Source: Rehmannia glutinosa (taxonomy: Eukaryota; Streptophyta; Magnoliopsida; Lamiales; Orobanchaceae). From it: a stretch of DNA of 64,000 nucleotides. This document shows, piece after piece, positions 1 through 10,077 of the stretch. Within the stretch, counting starts at the first letter, position 1. Each line of letters starts with the position of its first letter. The notes under the pieces were generated by a model that made no database searches, was not told the origin of the DNA, and worked only from the letters and a program-made list of their open reading frames with translations. A program made the translations under genes and the position numbers. The DNA is taken from positions 22,668,317 through 22,732,316 of the forward strand of contig CM071931.1 in the NCBI GenBank assembly GCA_016081115.2, read 5' to 3'.

Positions 1-1180
1 AGAGGAAGAGGTAGACGAAATAACTCTAATTGGAGGCCTAGGTGTCAAATTTGCTTCATACCTGGACACACTGTTGCTAAGTGTTACCATAGAGGAAATT
101 TCAATTTTGTTCCACAGTCCACAAATGACACCAATATGGCACCTCATATCAACACCCCAATGCTAACCAAAATTTTAAATATGACACCCCTACAGCCCAT
201 GTTGCCATCACCTCTCAGGATTCGAATCTAGATACATGTTGGATCCCTAATTCCGGAGCCACACACCATCTTACTCATGATTTTGGAAATCATCACCTAG
301 ACCAGGAATATCAAGGGATGGACATAGTCCATATAGGGAATGGTTCATGTTTGCATATCTCTTCTACTGGTACTTCTATAGTCAAGCAATCTTTTTCTCA
401 TCATAAACATGCTTTCATTCTTCAAAATCTTTTTCAATCCAGATATTACTAAAAACCTTTTAAGTGTTTCTCGTTTTGCCCATGATAATAATGTCTATTT
501 TGAGTTTCATCCCCTCTTTTGTCTGGTGAACGATCAGCGCGCAGATTGGAATGGTACTTCTCAAGGGGACTGTTGATAATGGATTGTACAAGTTTCATCT
601 TTCCACTTCATCATCTCTCACTCATTCTCCCACCGGCCACTCCATCTCAGCCAATCATGTCCATCTCAACAGCAGTAAAAGTGATTTAGCTCTTTGGCAT
701 TCTAGACTAGTGCATACCCCCATTGATATTGTACTAAAAGTGCTTCAAAGTTATAATATCAATCCTACTGGGAATAAAATTTTATCTGTTTGCCCTTCAT
801 GTTCCGTAGCTAAGAGTCATGTTCACCCTTTTTCTAATTCTGTAACACAACATTCTGAATTACTTGAGCTTGTTCATACCGATCTTTGGGGGCCTACCCC
901 TCTTAAATCCATAAATGGTTATTCCTATTATATTAGTTTCATAGATCACACATCTAGATATACCTGAATATACCTGTTAAAGAACAAATCCGATACAACT
1001 CAAACTTTTATCCATTTCAAAAATCTAGTTGAAAATCAAAGTAATAAGAAAATCAAAGCCACTCAGTCAGATGGTGGGATTGAATACAAACCTCTCCTAA
1101 ATTTGTTTACACAACATGGAAATCTTCTGTCACAAACCAAGTATATTCGGGAGTTATTGGAAGGTCTTTGGGATGAAAGG
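1..1180 (+). pseudogene. Copia A gag knuckle, protease, pre-integrase and integrase start
   Basis: Frame 1 opens with an arginine/glycine-rich stretch followed by an intact CCHC knuckle (CQICFIPGHTVAKC, about 43-84) of the nucleocapsid. The protease site at about 249 reads N-S-G-A-T where retropepsins have D-S/T-G, so the catalytic Asp is lost (GAT to AAT). Bases 551-967 encode the GAG-pre-integrase domain (HSRLVH, later CPSCSVAKSH) and the integrase start (VHTDLWGP). A TGA at about 965 replaces the Trp of RYTW. Integrase continues to FTQHG near 1118 and then jumps directly to RT sequence (SQTKYIRELLE), so most of integrase and RT is missing. A dead remnant. Confidence 0.8.
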
Positions 1181-1385
1181 TATTAGAGAATAATTTCTCT
1201 GTTCCTACTGTTAATTAGTTGACAAGTAGTTACATAATTGTTAGTTAGTTGTGGTGGTTACACATTTTGTTACATTTGACAATTTGGATTATTAGGCCGA
1301 TTGATCTTGTATAAGTAACTCCAAATACCACTTGTAAATGGTTGAGTTGAATAATGGAAATTACTTTACAGTTTCACTTCTAATA
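1181..1385 (+). repeat. Copia B 5' LTR (about 205 bp)
   Basis: It matches 7281-7489 along its whole length with scattered small differences, for example CTACTG versus CTACTCTG near 1206. It begins TATTAG and ends CTAATA. A short TA-rich stretch (TTGTATAAGTAAC, about 1309) could be the promoter core. Confidence 0.9.
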
Positions 1386-1398
1386 TGGTATCGATAGT
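1386..1398 (+). promoter_or_regulatory. Copia B primer-binding site (initiator Met tRNA type)
   Basis: TGGTATCGATAG directly follows the LTR. The first seven bases match the usual plant TGGTATCAGAG primer site complementary to initiator methionine tRNA; the rest is diverged. Confidence 0.6.
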
Positions 1399-1684
1399 AA
1401 TTCATCTTCCCTCTCCTCTCGATAATTTTCCGGCAAGAATCGTGAAAATCTCCATCGCAATTCTCCATTTTTTCCGGTGATTGTTGTGTAGAATTCTCGC
1501 AACACCGCATCATGAGTTGAGTCCGGCCGATTCATTGTTGAGGATCCTTCCGGTGTTTACTTCATCCATCACTCGGACAACCCAGGGTTAGTGCTCGTCT
1601 CACGGACCATTAACAAAGCGAGAACTATGCCTCGGGTCGTCGCAATGACAATTACCTTATCCGTCAAGAATAAATTGAGTTTCA

Positions 1685-2540
1685 TTGATGGATCTTTACT
1701 TGGTCGATGATACGAACATTCCTCTTTTACATTCGTGGTTCCGCAACAATAATATCGTCATTAGCTGGATACTCAATTCGGTATCTAAAGAAATTAGTGC
1801 TAGCATCCTATTTTCTGAATCTGCTAGGGACATTTGGCTCGATTTGCAGGAGCGATTTCAGCAAAGTAATGGCCCTCGTCTCTTTCAGCTGAGGCGTGAT
1901 TTATTGAATCTGAAGCAAGATCAATTATCCATTGGTTCCTATTTTACTAAAGTCAAGACCATATGGGAAGAGTTGGGGAATTTTCGCCCATCTTGCAGTT
2001 GTGGAAAGTGCAGTTGTGGGGGTGTTCGGGCTCTCTCTGATTTTAATCAGGTTGATTATGTTCTTACATTTCTCATGGGATTAAATGAGTCATACTCTCA
2101 GGTTCGTAGTCAAATTCTCCTCATGGATCCTCTCCCTCCTATGAATCGTGTGTTTTCGCTTGTTTCTCAAGAAGAACAACAACGCAAAGTTGGTCTTGTA
2201 GTTGATAGTCCAGGGGGTAACATGGCTTGCAATGTTCAACACAACAATAGGCGTCAAGTTCGGTATCGCTACTCCATCTCACAATAATCCATCTCGATCA
2301 CAAAAACGTGATAGGCCATTCATGCGACGATCGTAATTTTCATGGACACACGTGCCGACAAATGTTATAAAATACATGGATATCCACCGGATATAAACCA
2401 CGGTCACTTGTTTCACAACCTCAGGCAAAGACGGTTAATCGTATCTGCTTCAATTTCGGAGGAATCTACTTCATCCTCGGGGGCTGTTACCTCATTGAAT
2501 TCAGACCCAATGCCAACAACTCGTTGCAATGCTTTCTAGC
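1685..2540 (+). pseudogene. Copia B gag (capsid/nucleocapsid)
   Basis: The frame from 1685 is open for about 200 codons and shows the UBN2/Copia gag pattern: VISWILNSVSKEISASILF, IWLDLQERFQQSNGPRLFQL, then LKQDQLSIGSYFTKVKTIW and DYVLTFLMGLNESYSQVRSQ. Gag forms the virus-like particle in the cytoplasm. The conserved start is probably further upstream (IVVSKLTG-like coding is not visible), so the ATG at 1687 need not be the original one. A frameshift near 2285 separates a second piece (2342-2539) that carries the start of the zinc knuckle region (CYKIHGYPP). Confidence 0.75.
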
Positions 2541-2619
2541 CAATTATCCACCCTATCGGTGGTAATGCATCGCCACTCATAATTCAGTAGTACTTACTTT
2601 TCCATTTCTTTGGATTGTG

Positions 2620-3265
2620 TTATGTTTCAATCACGTTATTGGATAGTCGACTCAGGGGCTTCACGACATATTTGTTGCAACCGTGATGCTTTTATGTCCT
2701 TAAGTTCCAATTTTCATTCGTCGTCACATTACCAAATAATGTATCAATTGCGGCTTGTTCGCCTGGAGATGTGCAATTGAGTGGTTCGGTTATTCTCGAA
2801 ATGTGTTGTACCTTCCTCAATTCAAATTCAACTTACTATCATCGGTGCATTGGCTGAAGATAATCAATTAGCCATCACTTGTTTTCCTAAACACTTTCTT
2901 GTCCAGGATCGTCACGAAGAAGATGATTGGCAAGGGTGAAGTACTTGGTGGTTTGTATGTGTTGGACTCGATCGTGTGGCTTTTTCACAACAATGGGGGA
3001 TCCTATCAACACTTTGTGTCTGCTGCACACAACTTCGTTTCTCAACTCGCATCATCGGTTTGGCCATCCATCTTGGAGGTGTTTGTTACCAATAAAAGAT
3101 ATACTAGCTATATCCAACTCCAATAATTTGGATGTTTGTTCCATATGTCCATTAGCTAAACAAAAACGATTGTTGTTTCATTCACACAATAATATTGCAA
3201 ATTTTGCTCCGTTTGATCGATACATCTTTGTGACATTTGGGGACCGTGTTCCCCATTTCTCATAG
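2620..3265 (+). pseudogene. Copia B protease and GAG-pre-integrase
   Basis: Around 2641-2690 the frame reads WIVDSGASRHICCNRDAF, an intact D-S-G-A retropepsin active site. Downstream, 2927-3265 encodes the pre-integrase zinc-binding region: RFGHPSWRCL, then CSICPLAKQKRL and SHNN. Several frameshifts separate these blocks. The protease would cut the Gag-Pol polyprotein. Confidence 0.7.
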
Positions 3266-4110
3266 TGGTCATCGCTATTTTCTTACGTTGGTTGACGATT
3301 GTTCTCGATTTACTTGGGTGTTTTTATTACATGCTAAGTCAGATGTTCATTTGATTATCCTCGATTCTTTAAGATGATTGAAACGCAATTTCACAAGAAG
3401 ATTAAAACATTCTCGCTCCGATAATGCACAGAACTTGATTTTAGGATTTTTTTTGGGGATCGCGGTGTAATTCATCAATATTCGTGTGTTGCCACCCTTG
3501 TGAAAGAAAATTCGGTTGTCGAATGAGAAACACCAACATTTATTGAATGTTGCTAGAGCTTTATATTTTCAGTCTCGATTCCACTTCAATATTGGTCGAA
3601 TGTGTTCTCACGCCACGTTTCTCATTAATCGCACCCTTCTAAAGTACTTCAAAATTGCACCCCATTTGCTAAGCTTTACAATCACGAATTTGATTACTCT
3701 TATCTACGAGTATTTGGTTGCTTAGCATTTGCATCCACTCTAGCTGCCCATCGCACAAAATTTCAACCCCGAGCTCGGAAATGCATATTTATTGGCTATC
3801 CATCGAATGTTAAAGGCTACAAGTTGCTGGACCTTAATACAAATCAAGTGTTCATATCTCGTGATGTAGTATTTCATGAAGCCGTATTTCCGTTACATAG
3901 TCAGAATTTCTCAGTTGCCCCCCAGATATTTTCTCTGAACTGGTGTTGCCTCAGCCTTGTGCTCCACACATCCCAGAAACCCCCCCGGTCCCAGCTACTC
4001 AGTCACTTCAATCTGATTCTCAACCTACAGTTGCACCATTATGCAGAAAATCCACCAGGCCTACCAAATCGCCCGCTTACTTGCAGGATTATCACTGCAA
4101 TCTCCTAGTT
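3266..4110 (+). pseudogene. Copia B integrase
   Basis: Pieces of the rve integrase core are visible in changing frames. GHRYFLTLVDDCSRFTWVFL (about 3270) contains the first catalytic Asp. A region with SDNA near 3418 carries the second Asp. At 3516-3725 the frame resembles the usual KHQHLLNVARAL stretch after the catalytic Glu. FGCLAFAST, then RKCIFIGYPSNVKGYKLLDL (about 3715-3840) marks the C-terminal Copia integrase region. The catalytic Glu (expected ERKHQ) is altered. At least four frameshifts; not functional. Confidence 0.7.
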
Positions 4111-4637
4111 GGACACTCTCCATCCAATTCAGAGATTGCATTCCCCCTCCAACAGGTTTTGGGCTATGATCATTTATCTCCCAGTCACAAGAAGTTTGTA
4201 CTTGCTGTCTCATCTACATATGAGCCTCAATTTTATCATCATTTGTGAAGTTCCCCGAGTGGGCGTCTTTGTAATGAAAGATGAATTAGATGCGATGGTA
4301 GATAATAAGACTTGGGTTGTTCTTCTACCCCCAATAAACACACCATTGGTTGCGGTGGTTGTACAAAATTAAATATGCGATGGTTCGGTTGCACGTTACA
4401 AAGCTCGTTTAGTTGCAAAAGGTTATAATCAAGGAGGGTATTGACTACCTTGACACATTTTCCCGGTAGCAAAACTTGTCACCTTTGTCAAGGTGCTTTT
4501 GGCTTTATTGCTACTCAAAATTGGCCACTTATGCGGATGGATGTAAATAACGCCTTTCTTAATGGCGATTTATTTGAGGAAGTATATATGGATGTCCCAC
4601 TTGGATTTTTGAAACAGGGGGAGCGAGTCACGATAGG

Positions 4638-6122
4638 TGTGAGTTTTGCATGTATTTTGGCGTATTTGAGCTATAATGATGAGTAAACATGCACATACTC
4701 GCGTTAAATGTTACATATTCACTCCTTGTGGAAAAGATATTACACTTTGCTTATTTTGTAGGAATTTCATGATATTTGAAGCAAATTGAATACGAATACG
4801 AGGAAAGCAAAGTGGAAACACGGAGAATTGAGTGGGTATACGAAAAATGAAGCCTAAATGAGCGAAAATTGAGCGTCGGAACGGCGCGGGTACACGGGTT
4901 GGCGTGCCTCGGACACCACCCGTGCACCCTGTATGAAGATAATCAAGGCTGCATGGCATGGGCGCACGGGTAGCCCGTGCATCGGACGCATGACCGTGCG
5001 TCTACGAGAGGATATTTGAATTCAGGAGTGGCGCACGGGTAGGCCGTGCTCCGACGCACCACCCGTGCGCCCTATGAGAGTTGGATTATTTCATTTGGGT
5101 GGCGCACGGGTAACCCGTGCTCCGACGCACCACCGTCGTCTGTGTTTGGAATCCCATGTCATGACATTATGCCTTAAACTTGATGGTGGGTATAAAAAGG
5201 CTTTTCGGGCGCACACAAGGATATTCTGGCATTTTTGGGATCTACAACACAAGACAAGGGTCAACTCTTGGAAGGAGACATCAAGGAGACAATCGGGTTG
5301 CATCGGAGCTTGAAGAACGGAGATATATCGAGATTGTCGGCGTTCTAAGTTTTTCTTGCTTCCTTTTAGTTTCAATCCTTCATTTCCATTTGTAATGGCT
5401 TTGAACACTTTGTTTATAAATTTTTAATCATGTGTAGCTAAACTCTAGAGATTTCGGGTTTTGGAAGTAGATTAATGAACTCTTGTTGGATGTTTTAATC
5501 TTAGTTGAAGTTATTATCTTGAAGCCTATTTGAGTATTTTGAGCTTATTCTTGTTTTATCACTTGATCAATGATTTAACTTGTTTGATATATTGATTCAT
5601 AATTCGAGAGATGAGTTTCAATATTAGATCTTAAATACTCGACACATATATTTGTATGAATCGAGATGTTTGTAAATATTTGTGAGGACAATTGATCTTT
5701 TGTGCTTTTGGGAGTTGAATGCTTTATGTTGAGTAGAGATGCTAGCATAAGTATTTCAATCTACATTTTATATGCATCTCGAGAGGAGGATAAAATAGCT
5801 TTGTGATCGTCTTATAGGAATATTGATAATAACGTGGCTTGATTAATAGGACAACAAGAGGATCATTAATCGAAACCTTAACTCGGAAATCCATTACATT
5901 ATCTTGATATTTCTTTCATTTGGGTTATTTTATTCTTGTGTTTTAGTGATTTAAATTGTCTTAATCTCAATACAACAATCATCAAATTTCAATCGTCTAA
6001 ATAAAAATAAGACTATCTTGGATCAATACTTAGCATATTAATTTATTAGTCTCAAAGTGGATACGACCTTGCTACCCTATTCGATAACGTACACCATACA
6101 CTGCTTGCGGTGAAGCTAAAAA
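4638..6122. mobile_element. Solo LTR, probably of a Tat/Athila-type Gypsy element, TSD ATAGG
   Basis: This 1,485-bp non-coding block interrupts the RT frame of Copia B and is flanked by ATAGG at 4633-4637 and 6123-6127. Deleting block plus one ATAGG restores the RT frame, which is independent support for the edges. It begins TGTGAGTTTTGCATG and near its end carries GTGGATACGACCTTGCTACC then TGCTTGCGGTGAAG, wording typical of LTR ends of large plant Gypsy elements. Its 3' end (GCTAAAAA) is not CA, so that end may be degraded. No second LTR or internal coding sequence exists, hence a solo LTR from LTR-LTR recombination. Family assignment is inferred. Confidence 0.65.
4884..5150. repeat. GC-rich tandem repeat of about 70 bp inside the solo LTR
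   Basis: Four imperfect units start near 4884, 4962, 5031 and 5102. Each begins with the partly palindromic GCGCACGGGTA-CCCGTGC motif followed by TCGGACGCA(C)CACCCGTGC. The stretch is strikingly GC- and CpG-rich within an AT-rich LTR. Confidence 0.8.
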
Positions 6123-6593
6123 ATAGGCGAACAGTCCTCCCCACCCTCGATACACCAAAAATTAGCTTGTCGATTGCATAAATCAATTTATGGCCTCAAA
6201 CAAGCTTCTCGTCAATGGAACTCCAAGTTTACTTCGGTTTTAATTAACCATGGCTTTTCTGATCTAAGTCGACTATTCCCTTTTCACTAAGGGTTCGTGC
6301 TACCTTTGTTCTTTGTACTTTTTTATATGTTGACGATATTATTGTTACGGGTCCAAATGCCACCATCCTCTCCGAAAGTCAAGGTGTTTTTACTTGCTCG
6401 AGTTTGAATGAAAGACTTGGGAAATCTCAATTTTTTTAAGGGTTAGAAATTGCTCGTTCATCTCAAGGAATTGTCTTAACTCAACGCCATTATTCGTTAC
6501 AAATTTTGGCGGACACAGGTTTATTGGGTGCCAAACCTGTAAACACTCCAATGGATCCAACCATTAAGCTGAGTATTTCGAGAAGGTCAGCTA

Positions 6594-7200
6594 GTGGATG
6601 ATGCTTCTCAATATCGTCGGTTAATTGGTCGTCTTTTATATCTTACACACACTCGTCCGGACATTGCTTATGCCGTTCACAAATTAAGTCAATTTGTTGC
6701 CAAACCGCGGATTCCACACCTCAACGCCGTGTTTCATCTTTTAAAATATCTGAAGGGTTCCCCGGGCCAAGGGATATTTTTTTCAGCTTATTCACATTCG
6801 GCTCAGTTCCGATTGGGCTTCATATGCGGACACTTGTCGATCGACTACCAGGTTTTGTGTTTTCTTGGGTGAATCTTTGATCTCTTGGAAATCTAAAAAG
6901 CAAAATACGGTCTCATGTTCCTCCGCTGAAGCCGAATATCGTGCTTTAGCTGTCACTACTAGTGAACTCTTATGGCTTAAACAACTGTTACTCGATTTTC
7001 AATTGTCTTTTGCGGGTTCAATTACTCCGTTTTGTGACAACCAAGCGGCCGTGCACATCGCCACTAACCCTTCTTTTCACGCAGCGTACCAAGCACATTG
7101 AATTAGATTGCCACTTTGTTCGAGATCGCGTTACAGATGGCACCATTAAATTGCTTCCTATTCGATCAGTCTTGACTTGCGGATCTATTCACTAAACCTC
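6594..7200 (+). pseudogene. Copia B RT C-terminus and RNase H
   Basis: From 6594 the frame reads YRRLIGRLLYLTHTRPDIAY and AVHKLSQFVAKPRIPHLNAV, the conserved connection segment. After a frameshift, 6865-7101 gives SLISWKSKKQNTVSCSSAEA, then EYRALAVTTSELLWLKQLL and CDNQAAVHIATNPSFH, the RNase H core with the catalytic Glu (SSAEAEYRA) and Asp (CDNQAA). A later frame shift precedes ELDCHFVRDRVTDGTIKLLP. RNase H removes the RNA template during reverse transcription. Broken by at least three shifts. Confidence 0.8.
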
Positions 7201-7280
7201 CGCCGAACCTTCTTCACTTAGTCATTTGTTATCAAAATGGTACATTTGTCAAGAACATTCTGACTCATCTTGAGGGGGAG

Positions 7281-7489
7281 TATTAGAGAATAATTTCTCT
7301 GTTCCTACTCTGTTAATTAGTTGACAAGTAGTTACATAATTCTGTTAGTTAGTTGTGGTGGTTACACATTTTGTTACATTTCACAAATTTGGATTATTAG
7401 GCGATTGATCTTGTATAAATAACTCCAAGTACCACTTGTAAATGGTTGAGTTGAATAATGGAAATTACTTTCTGATTTCACTTCTAATA
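7281..7489 (+). repeat. Copia B 3' LTR (about 209 bp)
   Basis: Direct repeat of 1181-1385, preceded by the polypurine tract TGAGGGGGAG (7271-7280) and followed by target duplication AAAGG (7490-7494). Ends TATTAG/CTAATA. Confidence 0.9.
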
Positions 7490-7494
7490 AAAGG

Positions 7495-8250
7495 AGCCAA
7501 GGGTTTGTCTTCTCCTATGATAACACATCCAATTTTGTCTAAAAACGAGGGACAACCAGTTTCTGATGATACATTGTACAGAACAATCGTTGGAAGTTTG
7601 CAATATGCTACAATGACAAGGACGAACATTGCTTATAGAGTGAATAAGGTGAGCCAATATATGCAAAATCCCCTTGATAGCATTGGAAGGTTGTCAAACG
7701 TATTTTGCGGTATCTTGTTGGTACAATTGATCATGGTCTTCTTTTTACCACAAATCCTATTCAAAGGGTGATTGCATTTGCTGATGTTGACTGGGGATCG
7801 GATTTAGATGATAGGCGCTCTACATCAGGTTATTGTGTTTATCTTGGTGGAAACTTGATATCATGGAGTGCTAAAAAGCAGGAAACCGTTTCGAGATCCG
7901 GCACCGAGTCCGAGTCTCGGAGTATTGCCAGTACTACTTGTGATATACTTTGGTTACATTCGTTACTGACTGAATTGGGTGTTCAGGTTCATAAGCCAAC
8001 AACAATTTGGACAGATAATCTTGGAGTTGTTTCTCTTTCCGTCAATACTATTTTCCATTCACGTACTAAGCATTTTGAATTAGACTTGCATTTTGTAAGG
8101 GAGAAAGTTAATGAAAATTTTATTTCGGATCAGCATATTCCTGCTACGATCAATTCGCGAATAATCTGACCAAGCCTTTATCTGGTCAATTCTTCGTCCG
8201 ACTTCACAACAAGTTGAATGTGGTTTCAAAGTCATCCCTCGAATTGAGGG
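7495..8250 (+). pseudogene. Copia A RT C-terminus and RNase H
   Basis: The stretch begins KGAKGLSSPM and continues LYRTIVGSLQYATMTR, VNKVSQYMQNPLDS, then after a frameshift MRYLVGTIDHGLLF. RNase H follows at 7705-8169: FADVDWGSDLDDRRSTSGYC, SWSAKKQETVSR, WTDNLGVVSLSVN and FHSRTKHFELDLHFVREKV. ADVDW keeps a catalytic Asp. The usual SSTEAEYR is altered to GTESESRS, so the catalytic Glu context is damaged. The last part (TKPLSGQFFVRL-like, about 8170-8215) is in another frame. Confidence 0.8.
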
Positions 8251-8254
8251 GGAC

Positions 8255-8559
8255 TGAAAGATGATGATCAAATAAATCCTTGGTTTTGATCATCAGAGTG
8301 AAACAAACGCAAAGGATTATGTGGCTTGGCCTTCAAGAATTACAATCCAGCTCATCAAGAAAAGATTCTATTCTATCCCAAATTCTGTTATATTTGCAGA
8401 CTCCTTATTCAGTGGAACCAATGTAACAGTGCCACGTTTTTCATAGAGATTGTTCTAGGGTCCTATATATGGCATCATATTGTGTAGCTTTTGTACTTAA
8501 TGAATTCTGCTAAATACAAAATATATTCTCTGCAATTATTCATTGTTTGTTTCCTTTCA
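8255..8559 (+). repeat. Copia A 3' LTR (305 bp)
   Basis: It follows the polypurine tract GAATTGAGGGGGA (8241-8253). Ends are TGAAAG and CTTTCA, a perfect 6-bp inverted repeat with canonical TG...CA. A TATA-like CCTATATATGG lies near 8462. The next bases (TTATG) are the expected target duplication, whose partner is outside the window. Confidence 0.75.
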
Positions 8560-8639
8560 TTATGATTATGATAGAATCTATCAATAATATTTATAAAATT
8601 AGCGCTCGTTACTAGGTATCCCATAAATTGGATCTAATA

Positions 8640-9205
8640 TAGGGACCGAAGGGGCGGGTCTAGACCCGCATAAACAGGTTCTGGGGCGGGTCTCGTGTCC
8701 AAAATCATAAAAAATCCTTGTCCGGGGCAGTCCCGGGTCCAATAAGATTTGTCCCGCTATATAGTTTTTTATTATATTTTTAATTATGTATTGAGATATT
8801 ATTACATTATTTACTTTTAATTTGAGTGTTTATTAATTTTAATTTACTAATATAACATCTTGTAATATTCTACTTTTAATATTGATTTTGAGTATTAGTT
8901 GAGTACTATTGCAAGATCTTAATAGTATTTTTTTAAAAAACAAAATCTTAATAGCAACTAAATAGTTGTAAAAAATAGTTATAATAAGTTGCATAAGTAC
9001 ATTTATTTATTTTTACCTACTGATATTTGATTGCTTTTGAGAATTTGACCACATTTAAAAAAACAAACTATTACAAATTAAAAATATATTAGCGGGTTTT
9101 GAGGCGGGGCGGGTCTTGAGATGGGACTGGACGGGTCCCAGGTCTTAATTTTTCTTGGCGTGGCGTGTCCTAAATTTGGGCAAACCCTTCATGTTGTCAT
9201 CCTTA
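8640..9205. mobile_element. Non-autonomous hAT-like element, TSD ATCTAATA
   Basis: An identical 8-bp duplication ATCTAATA flanks it at 8632-8639 and 9206-9213; 8 bp is diagnostic of hAT transposition. The termini TAGGGA and TCCTTA match as inverted repeats at five of six positions. Subterminal regions carry inversely related GGGGCGGGTCTAGACCCGC and GGGCGGGTC motifs, seen in many plant hAT-type MITEs. The 566-bp body is AT-rich and encodes nothing, so transposase must have come from elsewhere. Confidence 0.8.
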
Positions 9206-9213
9206 ATCTAATA

Positions 9214-9740
9214 CTTACCAAATACAATTAGGTTCTATCAATTTATTGAATCATATATACCTCTTTATCAACTTCTTAAAAACATACTTACTCGTTATAG
9301 AACTTTAGTTAAAATTGCATATATATAATAGACCGTTATATTTTTTTCTATTCACTTTAGTATCTATATATCATGCAACCAATGGCGGCAGGGATAGATA
9401 AAGAAAATTTTTACAATGGGGGCATAAAATAAATATAATTATAAATTTTATCAAAAAATAATTGGTAGGGTAAAAAATAATTAGTAGTGGCACACTTTAT
9501 TTAATTTTTTAACCTAATTAATTTGTAACTGTTAAAACCAAACAATAAATAATTATGAAAAGTAAACAAAATACATATAAAACAAATAGTGGAGCATAGT
9601 TTTTTTTTTATTTACCTAGTTCTTATATAATTTTTAAAAATAAACAATATATAATATAATTATTAAAAAAATTATTGGGGCACGTGCCCCCATATTGGGG
9701 AGTGTGGATCCGTCTATGAAATGGCGGATGTAGGGGGGCC
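9214..9740. other. AT-rich stretch with fragments of unclassified elements
   Basis: No gene is visible. From about 9379 (AATGGCGGCAGGGATAGATA) to 9718 (GTGGATCCGTCTATG) runs a segment with GGGGGCATAAA near the start and the palindrome GGGGCACGTGCCCC near 9677. A similar GGGCACGTGCCCC motif recurs at 25557, so this is probably a dispersed element, but no clean terminal repeats or target duplication could be fixed. A second element start (ATGGCGGATGTAGG) lies at 9721 and appears to pair with the end near 10250. Confidence 0.4.
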
Positions 9741-10077
9741 TGTTAAGGAATATACTACAAATGACACATAATGATAAATTGTTGGTACAATGCATGGATT
9801 TCACAGCTGTCATCTGCTCACTAAATGAGAGGAATATTTTCTGCACAAATTCATTCTTTTCCACATACATAGGATGAAGCCTTTGGCTGCCAAGTGTAAC
9901 AATCTTAGATATATAGTACAAGAGCTGTTGCTATTTGATTCCTTCTTATCTAGAGACACCTTAGCACAATCCTTGTATAAATACATGATGTAATTCTGTG
10001 AATGCAGATGAATCAATAGAAAATATTTATAGCTTCTCTTTCAATGAATTATCTAAATCTTTGTTGCTATCCCAACA
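9741..10077 (+). mobile_element. Copia-type solo LTR, TSD GGGCC
   Basis: A 337-bp sequence with ends TGTTAAGG and CCCAACA (TGTT/AACA inverted ends), flanked by GGGCC at 9736-9740 and 10078-10082. A TATA-like CTTGTATAAATACATG lies near 9972. There is no internal region or second copy, so it is a solo LTR left by recombination. The plus orientation is inferred from the TATA position. It sits within another element whose halves are 9721-9740 and 10083-10250. Confidence 0.75.

Larger units (their letters stand above)
4250..6590 (+). pseudogene. Copia B reverse transcriptase, split by a solo LTR at 4638-6122
   Basis: The 5' part (to 4637) holds LDTFSPVAK-like sequence with frame breaks and then MRMDVNNAFLNGDLFEEVYM (4534-4593), the conserved RT block with the first catalytic Asp. 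The 3' part resumes at 6128 with CRLHKSIYGLKQASRQW and contains an intact YVDDIIVTG catalytic motif at about 6327. Removing 4638-6127 restores one continuous reading frame across the insertion site (VTIGEQSS). This supports that boundary. Frameshifts elsewhere inactivate it. Confidence 0.8.
1181..7489 (+). mobile_element. Copia LTR retrotransposon B, nested in Copia A, TSD AAAGG
   Basis: Two similar direct repeats (1181-1385 and 7281-7489) bound gag-protease-integrase-RT-RNase H in Copia order. The element is flanked on both sides by AAAGG (1176-1180 and 7490-7494), an ideal 5-bp target duplication. The LTR ends are TATTAG and CTAATA, a perfect 6-bp inverted repeat, rather than the usual TG...CA. 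A PBS-like TGGTATCGATAG follows the 5' LTR and a purine tract (TGAGGGGGAG) precedes the 3' LTR. Excluding the 1.49 kb solo-LTR insertion at 4638-6127, the element is about 4.8 kb. All reading frames are broken, so it can move only with proteins supplied in trans. Confidence 0.9.
1..8559 (+). mobile_element. Copia LTR retrotransposon A (5' end outside window; split by Copia B)
   Basis: Its two halves are 1-1180 and 7490-8559. The left half holds the gag zinc knuckle, protease, pre-integrase and integrase start. The right half holds the RT end, RNase H, polypurine tract and 3' LTR. The right half begins with AAAGG, the same five bases that end the left half, so they are the target duplication of Copia B inserted at 1181-7489. 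Across the junction the protein reads on naturally from QTKYIRELLE into KGAKGLSSPM, a normal RT segment. The 5' LTR must lie upstream of the window. The 305-bp LTR and domain order suggest a short Ale/Retrofit-type Copia; the lineage is inferred. Confidence 0.85.

Noticed and set aside
4632..6153. CGATA as target duplication of the solo LTR
   Set aside because: CGATA also occurs at both sides, but using it neither restores the RT frame nor yields a TG start. ATAGG does both.
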